Of a DNA stretch of 64,000 nucleotides, positions 56,599 through 64,000 are shown one piece after another. Position numbers and translations under genes: made by a program. The first letter of the stretch is position 1. Every line of letters starts with the position of its first letter. Under the pieces are notes generated by a model. It saw only the letters and a list, made by a program, of their open reading frames with translations. It had not been told where the DNA came from and made no database searches. The DNA comes from Castellaniella sp040276065 (GTDB taxonomy: Bacteria; Pseudomonadota; Gammaproteobacteria; Burkholderiales; Burkholderiaceae_B): assembly GCF_040276065.1 (NCBI RefSeq), contig NZ_JBELOI010000001.1, positions 248,001 to 312,000 on the forward strand. The letters run 5' to 3'.

Positions 56599-58485
56599 AT
56601 GCAAAAGACACGCGAGTTTCACCGCCAATCCATCGAAGAGCGGGAGTCATTCTGGCGGCGCGAGGCCCAACGTATTCACTGGGAAACGCCCTTCAAGCAA
56701 GTCCTGGATTATTCGAAGCCGCCGTTTGCGCGCTGGTTTGTCGGCGGGCGTACGAACCTGTGTTACAACGCCGTGGACCGCTGGCTCGACACCCAGGGGG
56801 ACCAGCCGGCGCTGATCTGGGTATCCACCGAGGTCGACAAGGAAATCGTCTACACGCGCGCCGATTTGGCACGCGAGGTCAACGCCGCGGCCGCCATCCT
56901 CCAGGAGCTCGGGGTCGTGCGCGGCGACCGTGTGCTGATTTACCTGCCGATGATTCCCCAGGCCGCGTTCTTCATGCTCGCCTGCGCGCGCATCGGCGCC
57001 ATCCATTCGGTGGTGTTCGGCGGCTTCGCCTCGCACAATCTGGCCCAGCGCATCGATGATGCGCAGCCCAAGGTGGTGGTCTCGACCGATGCCGGCTCGC
57101 GCGGCGGCAAACCCGTCGCCTACAAGCCGCTGCTGGATCAGGCCATCGATATCGCCGGCCACGCGCCCGAGCACGTGGTCATCATCGACCGCGGTCTCGT
57201 CCCCTGCGCCATGCACGCAGGCCGGGACCTGGCCTACGCGCCCCTGCGCGCGCGCCACCTCGACGCGCACGTGCCGGTCGTCTGGCTGGAGTCCAACGAG
57301 CCCTCCTATGTGCTGTACACCTCGGGGACCACGGGCAATCCCAAGGGCGTGCAGCGCGACACCGGCGGCTACGCCGTGGCGATGTGCGCCTCGATGGAGT
57401 ACATCTATGGCGGCAAGCCGGGCGATGTGTATTTTTCGTCCAGCGACGTGGGCTGGGTGGTGGGGCATTCCTATGTGGTCTACGGGCCCTTGCTCAATGG
57501 GCAGGCCACCGTCATGTATGAAGGCACCCCGGTGCGCCCGGACGCCGCCGTCCTGTGGCGCATCGTCGAGCAGTACAAGGTCAATGCCTTGTTTTCCGCA
57601 CCCACCGCCATCCGGGTGCTGAAAAAACATGATCCGGAATTGCTACGCCGCCACGACCTGTCCAGCCTCGAGCGTATTTATCTGGCGGGCGAGCCCCTCG
57701 ACGAGCTGACCGGCCAGTGGTTGTCCGAGGCCCTGGACAAGCCGGTCATCGACAATTATTGGCAGACCGAGACGGGCTGGCCGATCCTGTCGGCGCAGCC
57801 GGGGCTCGAGGAGGTTCCCACCCGCTTCGGCAGCCCGTCCTTTCCGGTCTACGGCTATGACGTGCGGGCGGTGGACGAGTCGACGGGCCAGGATTGCGGC
57901 CCCGGCCAGAAGGGCGTCGTGGCCATCCAGCCGCCGCTGCCGCCGGGCGCCATGAGCACGATCTGGGGCGACGACGAGCGCTTTGTGCATACGTACTTTG
58001 AATCGTTCCCCGGCCGCATGCTGTACTCGACCTCGGACTGGGGCCTGTTCGACAAGGATGGTTATTGGTACATCCTGGGCCGCACCGACGACGTCATCAA
58101 TGTGGCCGGGCACCGCCTGGGTACGCGCGAGATCGAGGAATCCGTCAATACGCATCCGGCGGTAGCCGAATCGGCCGTGGTCGGCGTGGCCGACCCGACC
58201 AAGGGGCAGGCAGCCATGGCGTTCGCGGTGCTGCGGGCCCCCGACCTGCTGCTCGAGGAGGGCGCGCGCGACCGTCTCGAGGCCGAGATCAAGAAAATCA
58301 TCGAGCAGCGCAATGGCCCCGTCGCCAGGCCCGCTCGGATCCTCTTTGTCAACAGCCTACCCAAGACCCGCTCCGGCAAGGTCCTGCGGCGCGCCATCGT
58401 AGCCTTGTGCGAGGGGCGCGACCCGGGTGATCTGACGACCATCGAGGATCCGGGCGCGCTCGACCAGATTCGCGCGACCCTTTGA
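56599..58485 (+). CDS. prpE: Propionate-CoA ligase PrpE
   Basis: Adenylate-forming enzyme of 628 residues, activating propionate (or a similar short acid) to its CoA ester. Blocks: SYVLYTSGTTGNPKGVQRDTGG (P-loop, in two parts), VGWVVGHSYVVYGPLLNG, NYWQTETGWPIL and the catalytic lysine Lys594 in TRSGKVLRR, also the usual acetylation site. The ATG at 56599 follows AGGAGG. Distinct from the Acs paralogue 1.5 kb downstream: here GNPKGV and TGWPIL as in PrpE, not SGKPKGV/TGAHM as in Acs. Confidence 0.9.
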   Translation: MQKTREFHRQSIEERESFWRREAQRIHWETPFKQVLDYSKPPFARWFVGGRTNLCYNAVDRWLDTQGDQPALIWVSTEVDKEIVYTRADLAREVNAAAAILQELGVVRGDRVLIYLPMIPQAAFFMLACARIGAIHSVVFGGFASHNLAQRIDDAQPKVVVSTDAGSRGGKPVAYKPLLDQAIDIAGHAPEHVVIIDRGLVPCAMHAGRDLAYAPLRARHLDAHVPVVWLESNEPSYVLYTSGTTGNPKGVQRDTGGYAVAMCASMEYIYGGKPGDVYFSSSDVGWVVGHSYVVYGPLLNGQATVMYEGTPVRPDAAVLWRIVEQYKVNALFSAPTAIRVLKKHDPELLRRHDLSSLERIYLAGEPLDELTGQWLSEALDKPVIDNYWQTETGWPILSAQPGLEEVPTRFGSPSFPVYGYDVRAVDESTGQDCGPGQKGVVAIQPPLPPGAMSTIWGDDERFVHTYFESFPGRMLYSTSDWGLFDKDGYWYILGRTDDVINVAGHRLGTREIEESVNTHPAVAESAVVGVADPTKGQAAMAFAVLRAPDLLLEEGARDRLEAEIKKIIEQRNGPVARPARILFVNSLPKTRSGKVLRRAIVALCEGRDPGDLTTIEDPGALDQIRATL

Positions 58486-58493
58486 GCACCCGG

Positions 58494-59786
58494 ATGGCGC
58501 GCGGCGAGACGCTGCAACCCGGGGTCGGCGGCCGCGAGGTCTGGTCCTGGGCGATGTACGATTTCGCCAACTCGGGCTACACCACGGTCGTCCTGACCAC
58601 GGTCTTCAACGCCTATTTCGTCGGCGTCGTCGCCGCCGGGCGCCATTGGGGCACGCTGGCGCTGACCCTGGCGCTGTCCCTGTCCTACCTGGCGGTGATG
58701 CTGAGCATGCCGGGCCTCGGTGCGCACGCGGACGCCCGCGCGGCCAAGCGCCGGCTGTTGTTCACCAGCACGGCGGGCTGCATCGCCGGCACCGTGCTGC
58801 TGGCCACCGTCGGCCCGGGCGACGTGGTCTGGGGGCTGCTGTGCCTGGCGCTGTCGAACTATTGTTATTGCGTCGGCGAATCGGCGGTCGCCTCTTTTCT
58901 GCCGGGGCTGGCCCGCACGGAATCCCTGGGCAGGGTGTCGGGGTGGGGGTGGAGCTTCGGGTATTGCGGCGGGATGCTGGCCCTGGGTCTGGCCCTGTGG
59001 ATCGCCACCAGCGGCGAGGCCCGGGGGGCCGCCGCCGAGGATTACGTGCCCTGGGTCATGCTGTCCACCGCGACGTTGTTCGCCCTTGCCGCCATCCCCT
59101 CGATGCTGTGGTTGCGCGAGCGTGCGGCGCCGGGCGATGGCCGGGCTTCGAGCGCCCTGTTCGCCGACCTGCGGCGCGCCTGGCGCGAGACGCGCCTCGA
59201 TTTTCCGGATTTCCGCCGTCTGCTGCTGTGCATCGCCTGCTACCAGGCGGGGATCACGGTGGTGATCACGCTGGCGGCCGTGTATGCCACCGAGGTCATG
59301 GGTTTCCAGATGCAGCAGACCATGCTGCTGGTGTTCCTGGTCAACATCGCCGCCGCCCTGGGCGCCTTCGCCTTTGGCTATGCGCAGGACCGGGTCGGGC
59401 ACAAGCGCGCATTGGCCGTCACCCTGGTCGGCTGGCTGCTGATGGTGGCCCTTGCGGTCGCGGCCGAGGACGTGCGCACCTTCTGGGCCGCCGCGGCCTT
59501 GGCCGGCCTGTGCATGGGCACCAGCCAAAGCGCGGGCCGGGCGATGGTGGGGGTGCTCGCGCCGACCCGGCGGCCGGCCGAGTTTTATGCGCTATGGTCC
59601 TTCGCGGTGCAACTCGCGGCGGTGGTGGGGCCCCTGTGCTACGGCCTGGTGGTCTGGGTCACGGGCGGCAATCATCGCCTGGGGCTGCTGGTCACGGGCG
59701 TGTTCTTTGTGGCGGGGCTGGTGGTGCTGGCGGGCCTGGATTTCCAGCGCGGGCTGCGCAGCCGCGAGGCCGCCGGGTCGCCGTGA
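58494..59786 (+). CDS. MFS transporter, UMF1 (Atg22-like) family
   Basis: 430-residue membrane protein with about twelve hydrophobic segments. EVWSWAMYDFANSGYTTVV and TVFNAYFV are the UMF1 signature, followed by DARAAKRRLLFTSTAGC and SQSAGRAMVGVLAPTRRPAEFYALWSF. Substrate unknown. It starts 8 bp after prpE and is probably co-transcribed; a TTG at 58482 overlapping the prpE stop is an alternative start. Confidence 0.9.
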   Translation: MARGETLQPGVGGREVWSWAMYDFANSGYTTVVLTTVFNAYFVGVVAAGRHWGTLALTLALSLSYLAVMLSMPGLGAHADARAAKRRLLFTSTAGCIAGTVLLATVGPGDVVWGLLCLALSNYCYCVGESAVASFLPGLARTESLGRVSGWGWSFGYCGGMLALGLALWIATSGEARGAAAEDYVPWVMLSTATLFALAAIPSMLWLRERAAPGDGRASSALFADLRRAWRETRLDFPDFRRLLLCIACYQAGITVVITLAAVYATEVMGFQMQQTMLLVFLVNIAAALGAFAFGYAQDRVGHKRALAVTLVGWLLMVALAVAAEDVRTFWAAAALAGLCMGTSQSAGRAMVGVLAPTRRPAEFYALWSFAVQLAAVVGPLCYGLVVWVTGGNHRLGLLVTGVFFVAGLVVLAGLDFQRGLRSREAAGSP

Positions 59787-59875
59787 TCCGGTGAGTGGCA
59801 CCCGCGATGCGGGCGCCCATCGCGATCCGGTTGCATTTGTCAGCGACGAGTAAGCATCGTGCAGTAGGGTTGCAC

Positions 59876-59897
59876 ATAGTGGACACAATATAGTGGA
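59876..59897 (+). promoter_or_regulatory. 8-bp direct repeat upstream of acs
   Basis: ATAGTGGA occurs at 59876-59883 and 59890-59897, 14 bp centre to centre, about 60 bp before the acs ATG, in an AT-rich patch that also contains TATAGT and TATACA. Candidate regulator site; no good -35/-10 pair at standard spacing. Confidence 0.4.
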
Positions 59898-59951
59898 TAT
59901 ACAAGAACAGTACGCATTCAAATACAGTCAAACCTTAGGAGCGAGCCAATC

Positions 59952-61934
59952 ATGACGACAACGGAGATTGAATCCATACTGATCGAGAATCGGGTGTTCC
60001 AGCCCCCTGAAGACCTGGTCAGGCAGGCCAATGTCTCGGGCATGGCCGGGTACCGGGCCCTGTGCGATGAGGCTCGGCGCGACCCGAACGCGTTCTGGGC
60101 GCGTCTGGGGCGGGAAAACATCGTCTGGAGCCGTCCTTTTACACAGGTGCTCGACGAGTCCAACGCTCCGTTCTACAAGTGGTACCCCGACGGCCAGATG
60201 AACGTTTCAGCCAATTGCCTGGACAAACACATGGGCACGCCCGCGGAAAATCGCGTGGCGCTGATCTTCGAGGCGGACGACGGCAAGGTTACCAAGGTCA
60301 CCTACAAGGAATTGCTGGCGCGCGTCGGCCAATTCGCCAATGCGCTCAAGTCCCTGGGTTGCAAGACCGGCGAGAGGGCCATCATCTACATGCCGATGTC
60401 GATCGAGGCGGTCGTCGCCATGCAGGCCTGCGCGCGGCTGGGGATCATCCATTCGGTCGTGTTCGGCGGCTTTTCATCCAAGAGCATCCACGAGCGCACG
60501 GTCGATGTGGGGGCGACGCTGATCATCACTGCCGATGCCCAGATCCGGGGTGGCAAGACCATCGCCCTGAAAAATGCCGTGGACGAGGCCCTGGACATGG
60601 GCGGCTGCGAGGGGGTGCGCCACGTCATCACCTACAAGCGCGCCGGCAGCCCGGTGCAATGGCGGGATGGGCGCGACCTGTGGTGGCATGACGTGATCGC
60701 CGGCCAGCCGGACGATTGCCCGGCTGTGCCGGTGGATGCGGACCATCCGCTCTTCATCCTGTACACCTCAGGGTCCACCGGCAAGCCCAAGGGCGTGCAG
60801 CATGCGTCGGCCGGCTTTCTGCTGTGGTCGCTGATGACCATGAAATGGACCTTCGACTCCAAGCCCGACGATGTCTTCTGGTGCACCGCCGACGTGGGCT
60901 GGGTCACGGGGCACTCGTACGTGACGTACGGCCCGCTGGCCGCCGGCGTCACGCAAGTGGTGTTCGAGGGGGTGCCGACCTACCCGGACGCGGCCCGTTT
61001 CTGGCGCATGATCGAGCAGCACAAGGTCACGGTGTTCTACACCGCGCCCACGGCGATCCGCTCGCTCACCAAGCTCGCCGAGACGGATTCCAAGGTGCAT
61101 CCGCGCGAGTTCGACCTGAGTTCGCTGCGCATCATCGGCTCGGTGGGCGAGCCCATCAATCCCGAGGCCTGGGTCTGGTACTACAAGAACGTCGGCCGCG
61201 AGCACTGCCCGGTGATCGACACCTGGTGGCAGACCGAGACCGGCGCCCACATGATCACCCCGCTGCCGGGCGTCACGCCGCTCAAGCCCGGATCCTGCAC
61301 CTTGCCGCTGCCCGGCATCGATGCGGCGGTCGTGGACGAGACCGGCGAGGAGGTCGGGCGCGGCAAGGGGGGCTTCCTGGTGATACGCCGTCCCTGGCCC
61401 TCGATGATCCGCACGATCTGGGGCGACGCGGAACGCTTCAAGAAAACCTATTTCCCACCCGAGCTCAAGGGCTACTACCTGGCGGGGGACGGGGCGCAGC
61501 GCGACAAGGACGATTATTTCTGGATCATGGGCCGCATCGACGACGTGCTCAACGTCTCGGGCCACCGGCTGGGCACGATGGAGGTCGAATCGGCCTTGGT
61601 GGCGCATGACTTGGTGGCCGAGGCCGCCGTGGTGGGCCGCCCGGACGACACCACGGGCGAGGCCGTCGTGGCCTTCGTGGTGCTGAACGGCCCGCTGCCC
61701 CAGGGTGCGGCGGCCGACGCCATGGCCAAGCAGTTGCGCGATTGGGTGGCCAAGGAAATCGGCCCCATCGCCAAGCCGCGCGAAATTCGTTTCGGCGAAA
61801 ACCTGCCCAAGACCCGCTCGGGCAAGATCATGCGCCGCCTGTTGCGGGTGGTCGCCAAGGGCGAGGCGATCACGCAGGATGTGTCGACGCTGGAAAATCC
61901 GGGGATTCTGGACCAGTTGGCCCAGGTCCGGTAA
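59952..61934 (+). CDS. acs: Acetyl-CoA synthetase
   Basis: 660-residue AMP-forming enzyme that activates acetate. P-loop LYTSGSTGKPKGVQHASAG, CTADVGWVTGHSYVTYGPL, DTWWQTETGAHMITPLPG, and the regulatory/catalytic Lys625 in TRSGKIMRRLLR. Length and motifs are typical. AGGAG lies upstream. It ends 47 bp before a strong terminator. Confidence 0.97.
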   Translation: MTTTEIESILIENRVFQPPEDLVRQANVSGMAGYRALCDEARRDPNAFWARLGRENIVWSRPFTQVLDESNAPFYKWYPDGQMNVSANCLDKHMGTPAENRVALIFEADDGKVTKVTYKELLARVGQFANALKSLGCKTGERAIIYMPMSIEAVVAMQACARLGIIHSVVFGGFSSKSIHERTVDVGATLIITADAQIRGGKTIALKNAVDEALDMGGCEGVRHVITYKRAGSPVQWRDGRDLWWHDVIAGQPDDCPAVPVDADHPLFILYTSGSTGKPKGVQHASAGFLLWSLMTMKWTFDSKPDDVFWCTADVGWVTGHSYVTYGPLAAGVTQVVFEGVPTYPDAARFWRMIEQHKVTVFYTAPTAIRSLTKLAETDSKVHPREFDLSSLRIIGSVGEPINPEAWVWYYKNVGREHCPVIDTWWQTETGAHMITPLPGVTPLKPGSCTLPLPGIDAAVVDETGEEVGRGKGGFLVIRRPWPSMIRTIWGDAERFKKTYFPPELKGYYLAGDGAQRDKDDYFWIMGRIDDVLNVSGHRLGTMEVESALVAHDLVAEAAVVGRPDDTTGEAVVAFVVLNGPLPQGAAADAMAKQLRDWVAKEIGPIAKPREIRFGENLPKTRSGKIMRRLLRVVAKGEAITQDVSTLENPGILDQLAQVR

Positions 61935-61980
61935 CGAGTGCTGGACGGTGCCTTGTGATCCAGGGCATCGGACGCCACCC

Positions 61981-62010
61981 AAGAGGCGGGGGAATCCCCC
62001 GCCTCTTTCT
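61981..62010 (+). terminator. acs intrinsic terminator
   Basis: AAGAGGCGGGGG (61981-61992) pairs with CCCCCGCCTCTT (61996-62007), loop AAT, followed by TCTT: a 12-bp perfect stem. It ends acs before the convergent ETF-QO gene. Confidence 0.9.
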
Positions 62011-62015
62011 TATAT

Positions 62016-62049
62016 GCCCCTGGAGCAGGCTGCCGCCCGCTCCAGGGGC
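62016..62049. terminator. Second hairpin between acs and ETF-QO
   Basis: GCCCCTGGAGC (62016-62026) pairs with GCTCCAGGGGC (62039-62049), a perfect 11-bp stem with 12-nt loop. No T-run on either strand. Probably the transcript end of the minus-strand gene. Confidence 0.5.
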
Positions 62050-62080
62050 CTCGGCTCGAGGCGAGGGACGGCAAGAAGCT

Positions 62081-63727
62081 CTACATCCCGTTGTATACCG
62101 GCCCTTCGCCGCCTTGCGGCGTCACCCAGACGATGTTCTGGGTCGGGTCCTTGATGTCACAGGTCTTGCAGTGCACGCAGTTTTGGGCGTTGATCTGCAG
62201 GCGGTCCTCGCCGGTCTCGGTCTTGACGAACTCGTAGACGCCGGCCGGGCAGAAGCGCGCCTCGGGGCCGCCGAATTTCGCGAGGTTGACCGTTACCGGG
62301 ACCGTGTCGTCCTTGAGCGTCAGGTGCACGGGCTCGTTTTCATCGTGGTTGGTGTTCGAGATGAACACCGAGCTCAGGCGATCGAAGGTCAGTGTGCCGT
62401 CAGGCTTTGGATAGTCGATGCGCGCGCACTCGGCCGCCGGCTGCAGACAGGCGTGGTCGGGTTTCTTGCGGTGGATCGTCCAGGGGATGTTGCCCCTGAG
62501 CAGCCACTGCTCGATGCCTGTCATGAGCGTGCCGACGGTGCGGCCCTTTTTGAACCATTGCTTGAAGTTGCGGGACTTGTTCAGCTCGGCGTGCAGCCAG
62601 GAGCGCTCGAAGGCCGCCGGGTAGGCGGTCAGCTCGTCGTGGGCGCGACCGGCCGCCAGGGCCTCGAAAATCGCCTCCGCCGCGAGGGCGCCGGTCTTGA
62701 TCGCCGAATGGCTGCCCTTGATGCGCGAGGCGTTCAGCACGCCGGCCTCGCAGCCGACCAGCACGCCCCCGGGGAAGCAGAGCTTGGGCAGCGACAGCAG
62801 GCCGCCCGCCGTCAGCGAGCGGGCGCCATAGGCGATGCGCTTGCCGCCCTCAAAGGTCGTGCGGATCGCCGGATGGGTCTTGTAGCGCTGGAATTCCTCG
62901 AAGGGCGACAGCCAGGGATTGGCGTAGTCCAGGCCCACCACCAGGCCCACGGCCACGAGCCCCTCGTCCAGGTGGTACAGGAAGGAGCCGCCATAGGTGT
63001 CCGCATCCAGGGGCCAGCCCGCGGTGTGCACCACGCGCCCCGGGTGCGATTGGGCCGGGTCGACCTCCCAGAGCTCTTTGATGCCGATGGCGTAGCTCTG
63101 GGGATCGCGGCCCGCGTCGAGGCGGAATTTCTCGATCAGCTGGCGGCCCAGGTGGCCGCGCGACCCCTCGGCAAAAATCGTGTAGCGGGCCAGCAGTTCC
63201 ATCCCCGGCTGATAGTGGTCGGTAGGGCTGCCGTCGCGCGCCACCCCCATGTCGCCCGTGATCACGCCGCGCACGGCGCCGGCCTCGTCGTACAGGATTT
63301 CGGCGGCGGCGAAACCCGGGAACACGTCCACGCCCAGGGCTTCGGCCTGCTCGCCCAGCCAGCGCGTGACATGACCCAGGCGGACGATGTAGTTGCCGTG
63401 GTTCTTGAAACAGTCCGGCAGCAGCCAGCCGGGCGTGGCGCGCGCGCCTTTCGTCGTCAGGAACAGGAATTTATCCTCTGTCACCGCTGTGTCCAGCGGC
63501 GCGCCTTTTTCCTTCCAGTCGGGAATCAGCTCGGTGAGCGCCTGCGGATCCATCACGGCGCCCGACAGGATGTGGGCACCGATTTCGGCGGCCTTTTCGA
63601 GGACGCAGACGCCGATCTCGCGGCCATCCTCGGCGGCCATTTGCTTGAGCCGGATCGCGGCGGACAGGCCGGCGGGCCCCGCGCCGACGATCACGACGTC
63701 GTATTCCATTGATTCGCGTTCGGTCAT
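62081..63727 (-). CDS. Electron-transfer flavoprotein:ubiquinone oxidoreductase
   Basis: Passes electrons from ETF (fed by acyl-CoA and other dehydrogenases) to ubiquinone at the inner membrane. 548 residues: FAD-binding VIVGAGPAGLSAAIRLKQ at the N-terminus, quinone-binding helical part, FIDV-type GGVLVGCEAGVLNASRIKG, and the C-terminal [4Fe-4S] site with CPAGVYE and CVHCKTCDIKDPTQNI. Start at 63727; a second ATG six codons in (MEYDVV) is possible. No ETF subunits are nearby. Confidence 0.96.
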   Translation of the reverse strand: MTERESMEYDVVIVGAGPAGLSAAIRLKQMAAEDGREIGVCVLEKAAEIGAHILSGAVMDPQALTELIPDWKEKGAPLDTAVTEDKFLFLTTKGARATPGWLLPDCFKNHGNYIVRLGHVTRWLGEQAEALGVDVFPGFAAAEILYDEAGAVRGVITGDMGVARDGSPTDHYQPGMELLARYTIFAEGSRGHLGRQLIEKFRLDAGRDPQSYAIGIKELWEVDPAQSHPGRVVHTAGWPLDADTYGGSFLYHLDEGLVAVGLVVGLDYANPWLSPFEEFQRYKTHPAIRTTFEGGKRIAYGARSLTAGGLLSLPKLCFPGGVLVGCEAGVLNASRIKGSHSAIKTGALAAEAIFEALAAGRAHDELTAYPAAFERSWLHAELNKSRNFKQWFKKGRTVGTLMTGIEQWLLRGNIPWTIHRKKPDHACLQPAAECARIDYPKPDGTLTFDRLSSVFISNTNHDENEPVHLTLKDDTVPVTVNLAKFGGPEARFCPAGVYEFVKTETGEDRLQINAQNCVHCKTCDIKDPTQNIVWVTPQGGEGPVYNGM

Positions 63728-63834
63728 GGGTGGTGTGACTCCGGTTGTCGAGGTTTTGATCCGGCTGCGGCGCCCCGCGGCAGCCGGACCATCATTGTAT
63801 TATGACCGGCGGCGCGGGGTGGTACCATGATCCC

Positions 63835-64000
63835 ATGTCTTTGGATCCCTCCGCCACGCCCCCTCCCTCCGGGACGTTCGATACCCTGATCGACGTCCGT
63901 TGGGGTGATTTGGATGCCCTGAACCACGTCAACAACGCCATCTACTTCCGCTATTTCGAGGAAGCCCGCGTTCACCTGTACGCCGCGATCGACATGGATT
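63835..64000 (+). CDS. 4HBT-type acyl-CoA thioesterase, N-terminus (cut by window end)
   Basis: 55 codons before the window ends. The reading frame MSLDPSATPPPSGTFDTLID leads into VRWGDLDALNHVNNAIYF and RYFEEAR, the hot-dog 4-hydroxybenzoyl-CoA thioesterase motif with the catalytic Asp. Divergent from ETF-QO with a 107-bp gap. Substrate not deducible. Confidence 0.85.
   Translation, partial: MSLDPSATPPPSGTFDTLIDVRWGDLDALNHVNNAIYFRYFEEARVHLYAAIDMD

Noticed and set aside
61742..63712. 656-codon open frame antisense to ETF-QO
   Set aside because: The minus strand encodes a full ETF-QO with cofactor motifs; the plus frame is its shadow and crosses the acs terminator.

Overview
The window is GC-rich, densely packed chromosomal DNA from a betaproteobacterium. 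Gene content and order (zipA-ligA, nth-rsxB, maf|yceD-rpmF-plsX-fabHDG-acpP-fabF-rpoE-rseAB-mucD-lepA-lepB-rnc-era-recO, trpBA-accD, pepA-lptF, PhaZ, PobA, PrpE, ETF-QO) fit the order Burkholderiales, most likely family Alcaligenaceae (Bordetella/Achromobacter/Castellaniella type). The family is inferred from synteny and protein character; no rRNA gene is present to confirm it. I saw no tRNA, rRNA, CRISPR array, prophage or insertion sequence.

Layout: 1-3.0 kb, zipA (5'-truncated by the window) and ligA. 3.1-5.1 kb (minus), msrB-yciB-bolA-ppiC, joined by ATGA overlaps. 5.3-10.1 kb (plus), a complete Liv-type ABC transporter operon with a LivM-LivG fusion; it converges on a second complete Liv-type operon at 14.9-10.1 kb (minus), and the two 3' ends overlap by 47 bp. 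In the second operon the substrate-binding gene is broken by a 67-bp insertion bounded by a 31-bp repeat. 15.0-19.4 kb (minus), nth, rsxB, phaZ, fdxA and pobA, followed by an AT-rich island and a flavodoxin-like gene. 20.3-25.5 kb (plus), relA and trpB-trpA-accD, ending at a strong bidirectional terminator facing rne (minus). 29.2-32.5 kb (plus), rluC, a HAD phosphatase and msrPQ. 32.5-33.8 kb (minus), an RsmI-like methyltransferase and maf. 33.9-49.1 kb (plus), the fatty-acid synthesis cluster followed by the sigma-E envelope-stress operon and the lepA-lepB-rnc-era-recO block. 49-56 kb, a RarD-like transporter, a BAX-inhibitor-1 protein, holC, pepA, lptF, cysB, an apparently Fur-controlled DUF2325 gene and an NlpC/P60 lipoprotein. 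56.6-64 kb, prpE, a UMF1-type transporter, acs, ETF-QO and the start of a thioesterase.

Functionally the window combines core growth genes (fatty acid synthesis, replication/repair, translation, RNA decay, division), envelope homeostasis (sigma-E/RseA/RseB/MucD, LptF, signal peptidase, PpiC), methionine-sulfoxide repair in two compartments (MsrB and MsrPQ), and acid/aromatic carbon use (Acs, PrpE, PobA, ETF-QO, PHB depolymerase, two Liv-type importers).

No accessory or defence system is visible. The unexplained signals are mostly regulatory: a large nested inverted repeat between acpP and fabF, a 14-bp perfect inverted repeat bracketing the trpB leader, a minus-strand rne promoter overlapping the rluC start codon, a sequestered Shine-Dalgarno in front of rpoE, a Fur-box-like promoter before DUF2325, a palindrome over the cysB promoter, the AT-rich island upstream of pobA, and the disrupted livJ-like gene.
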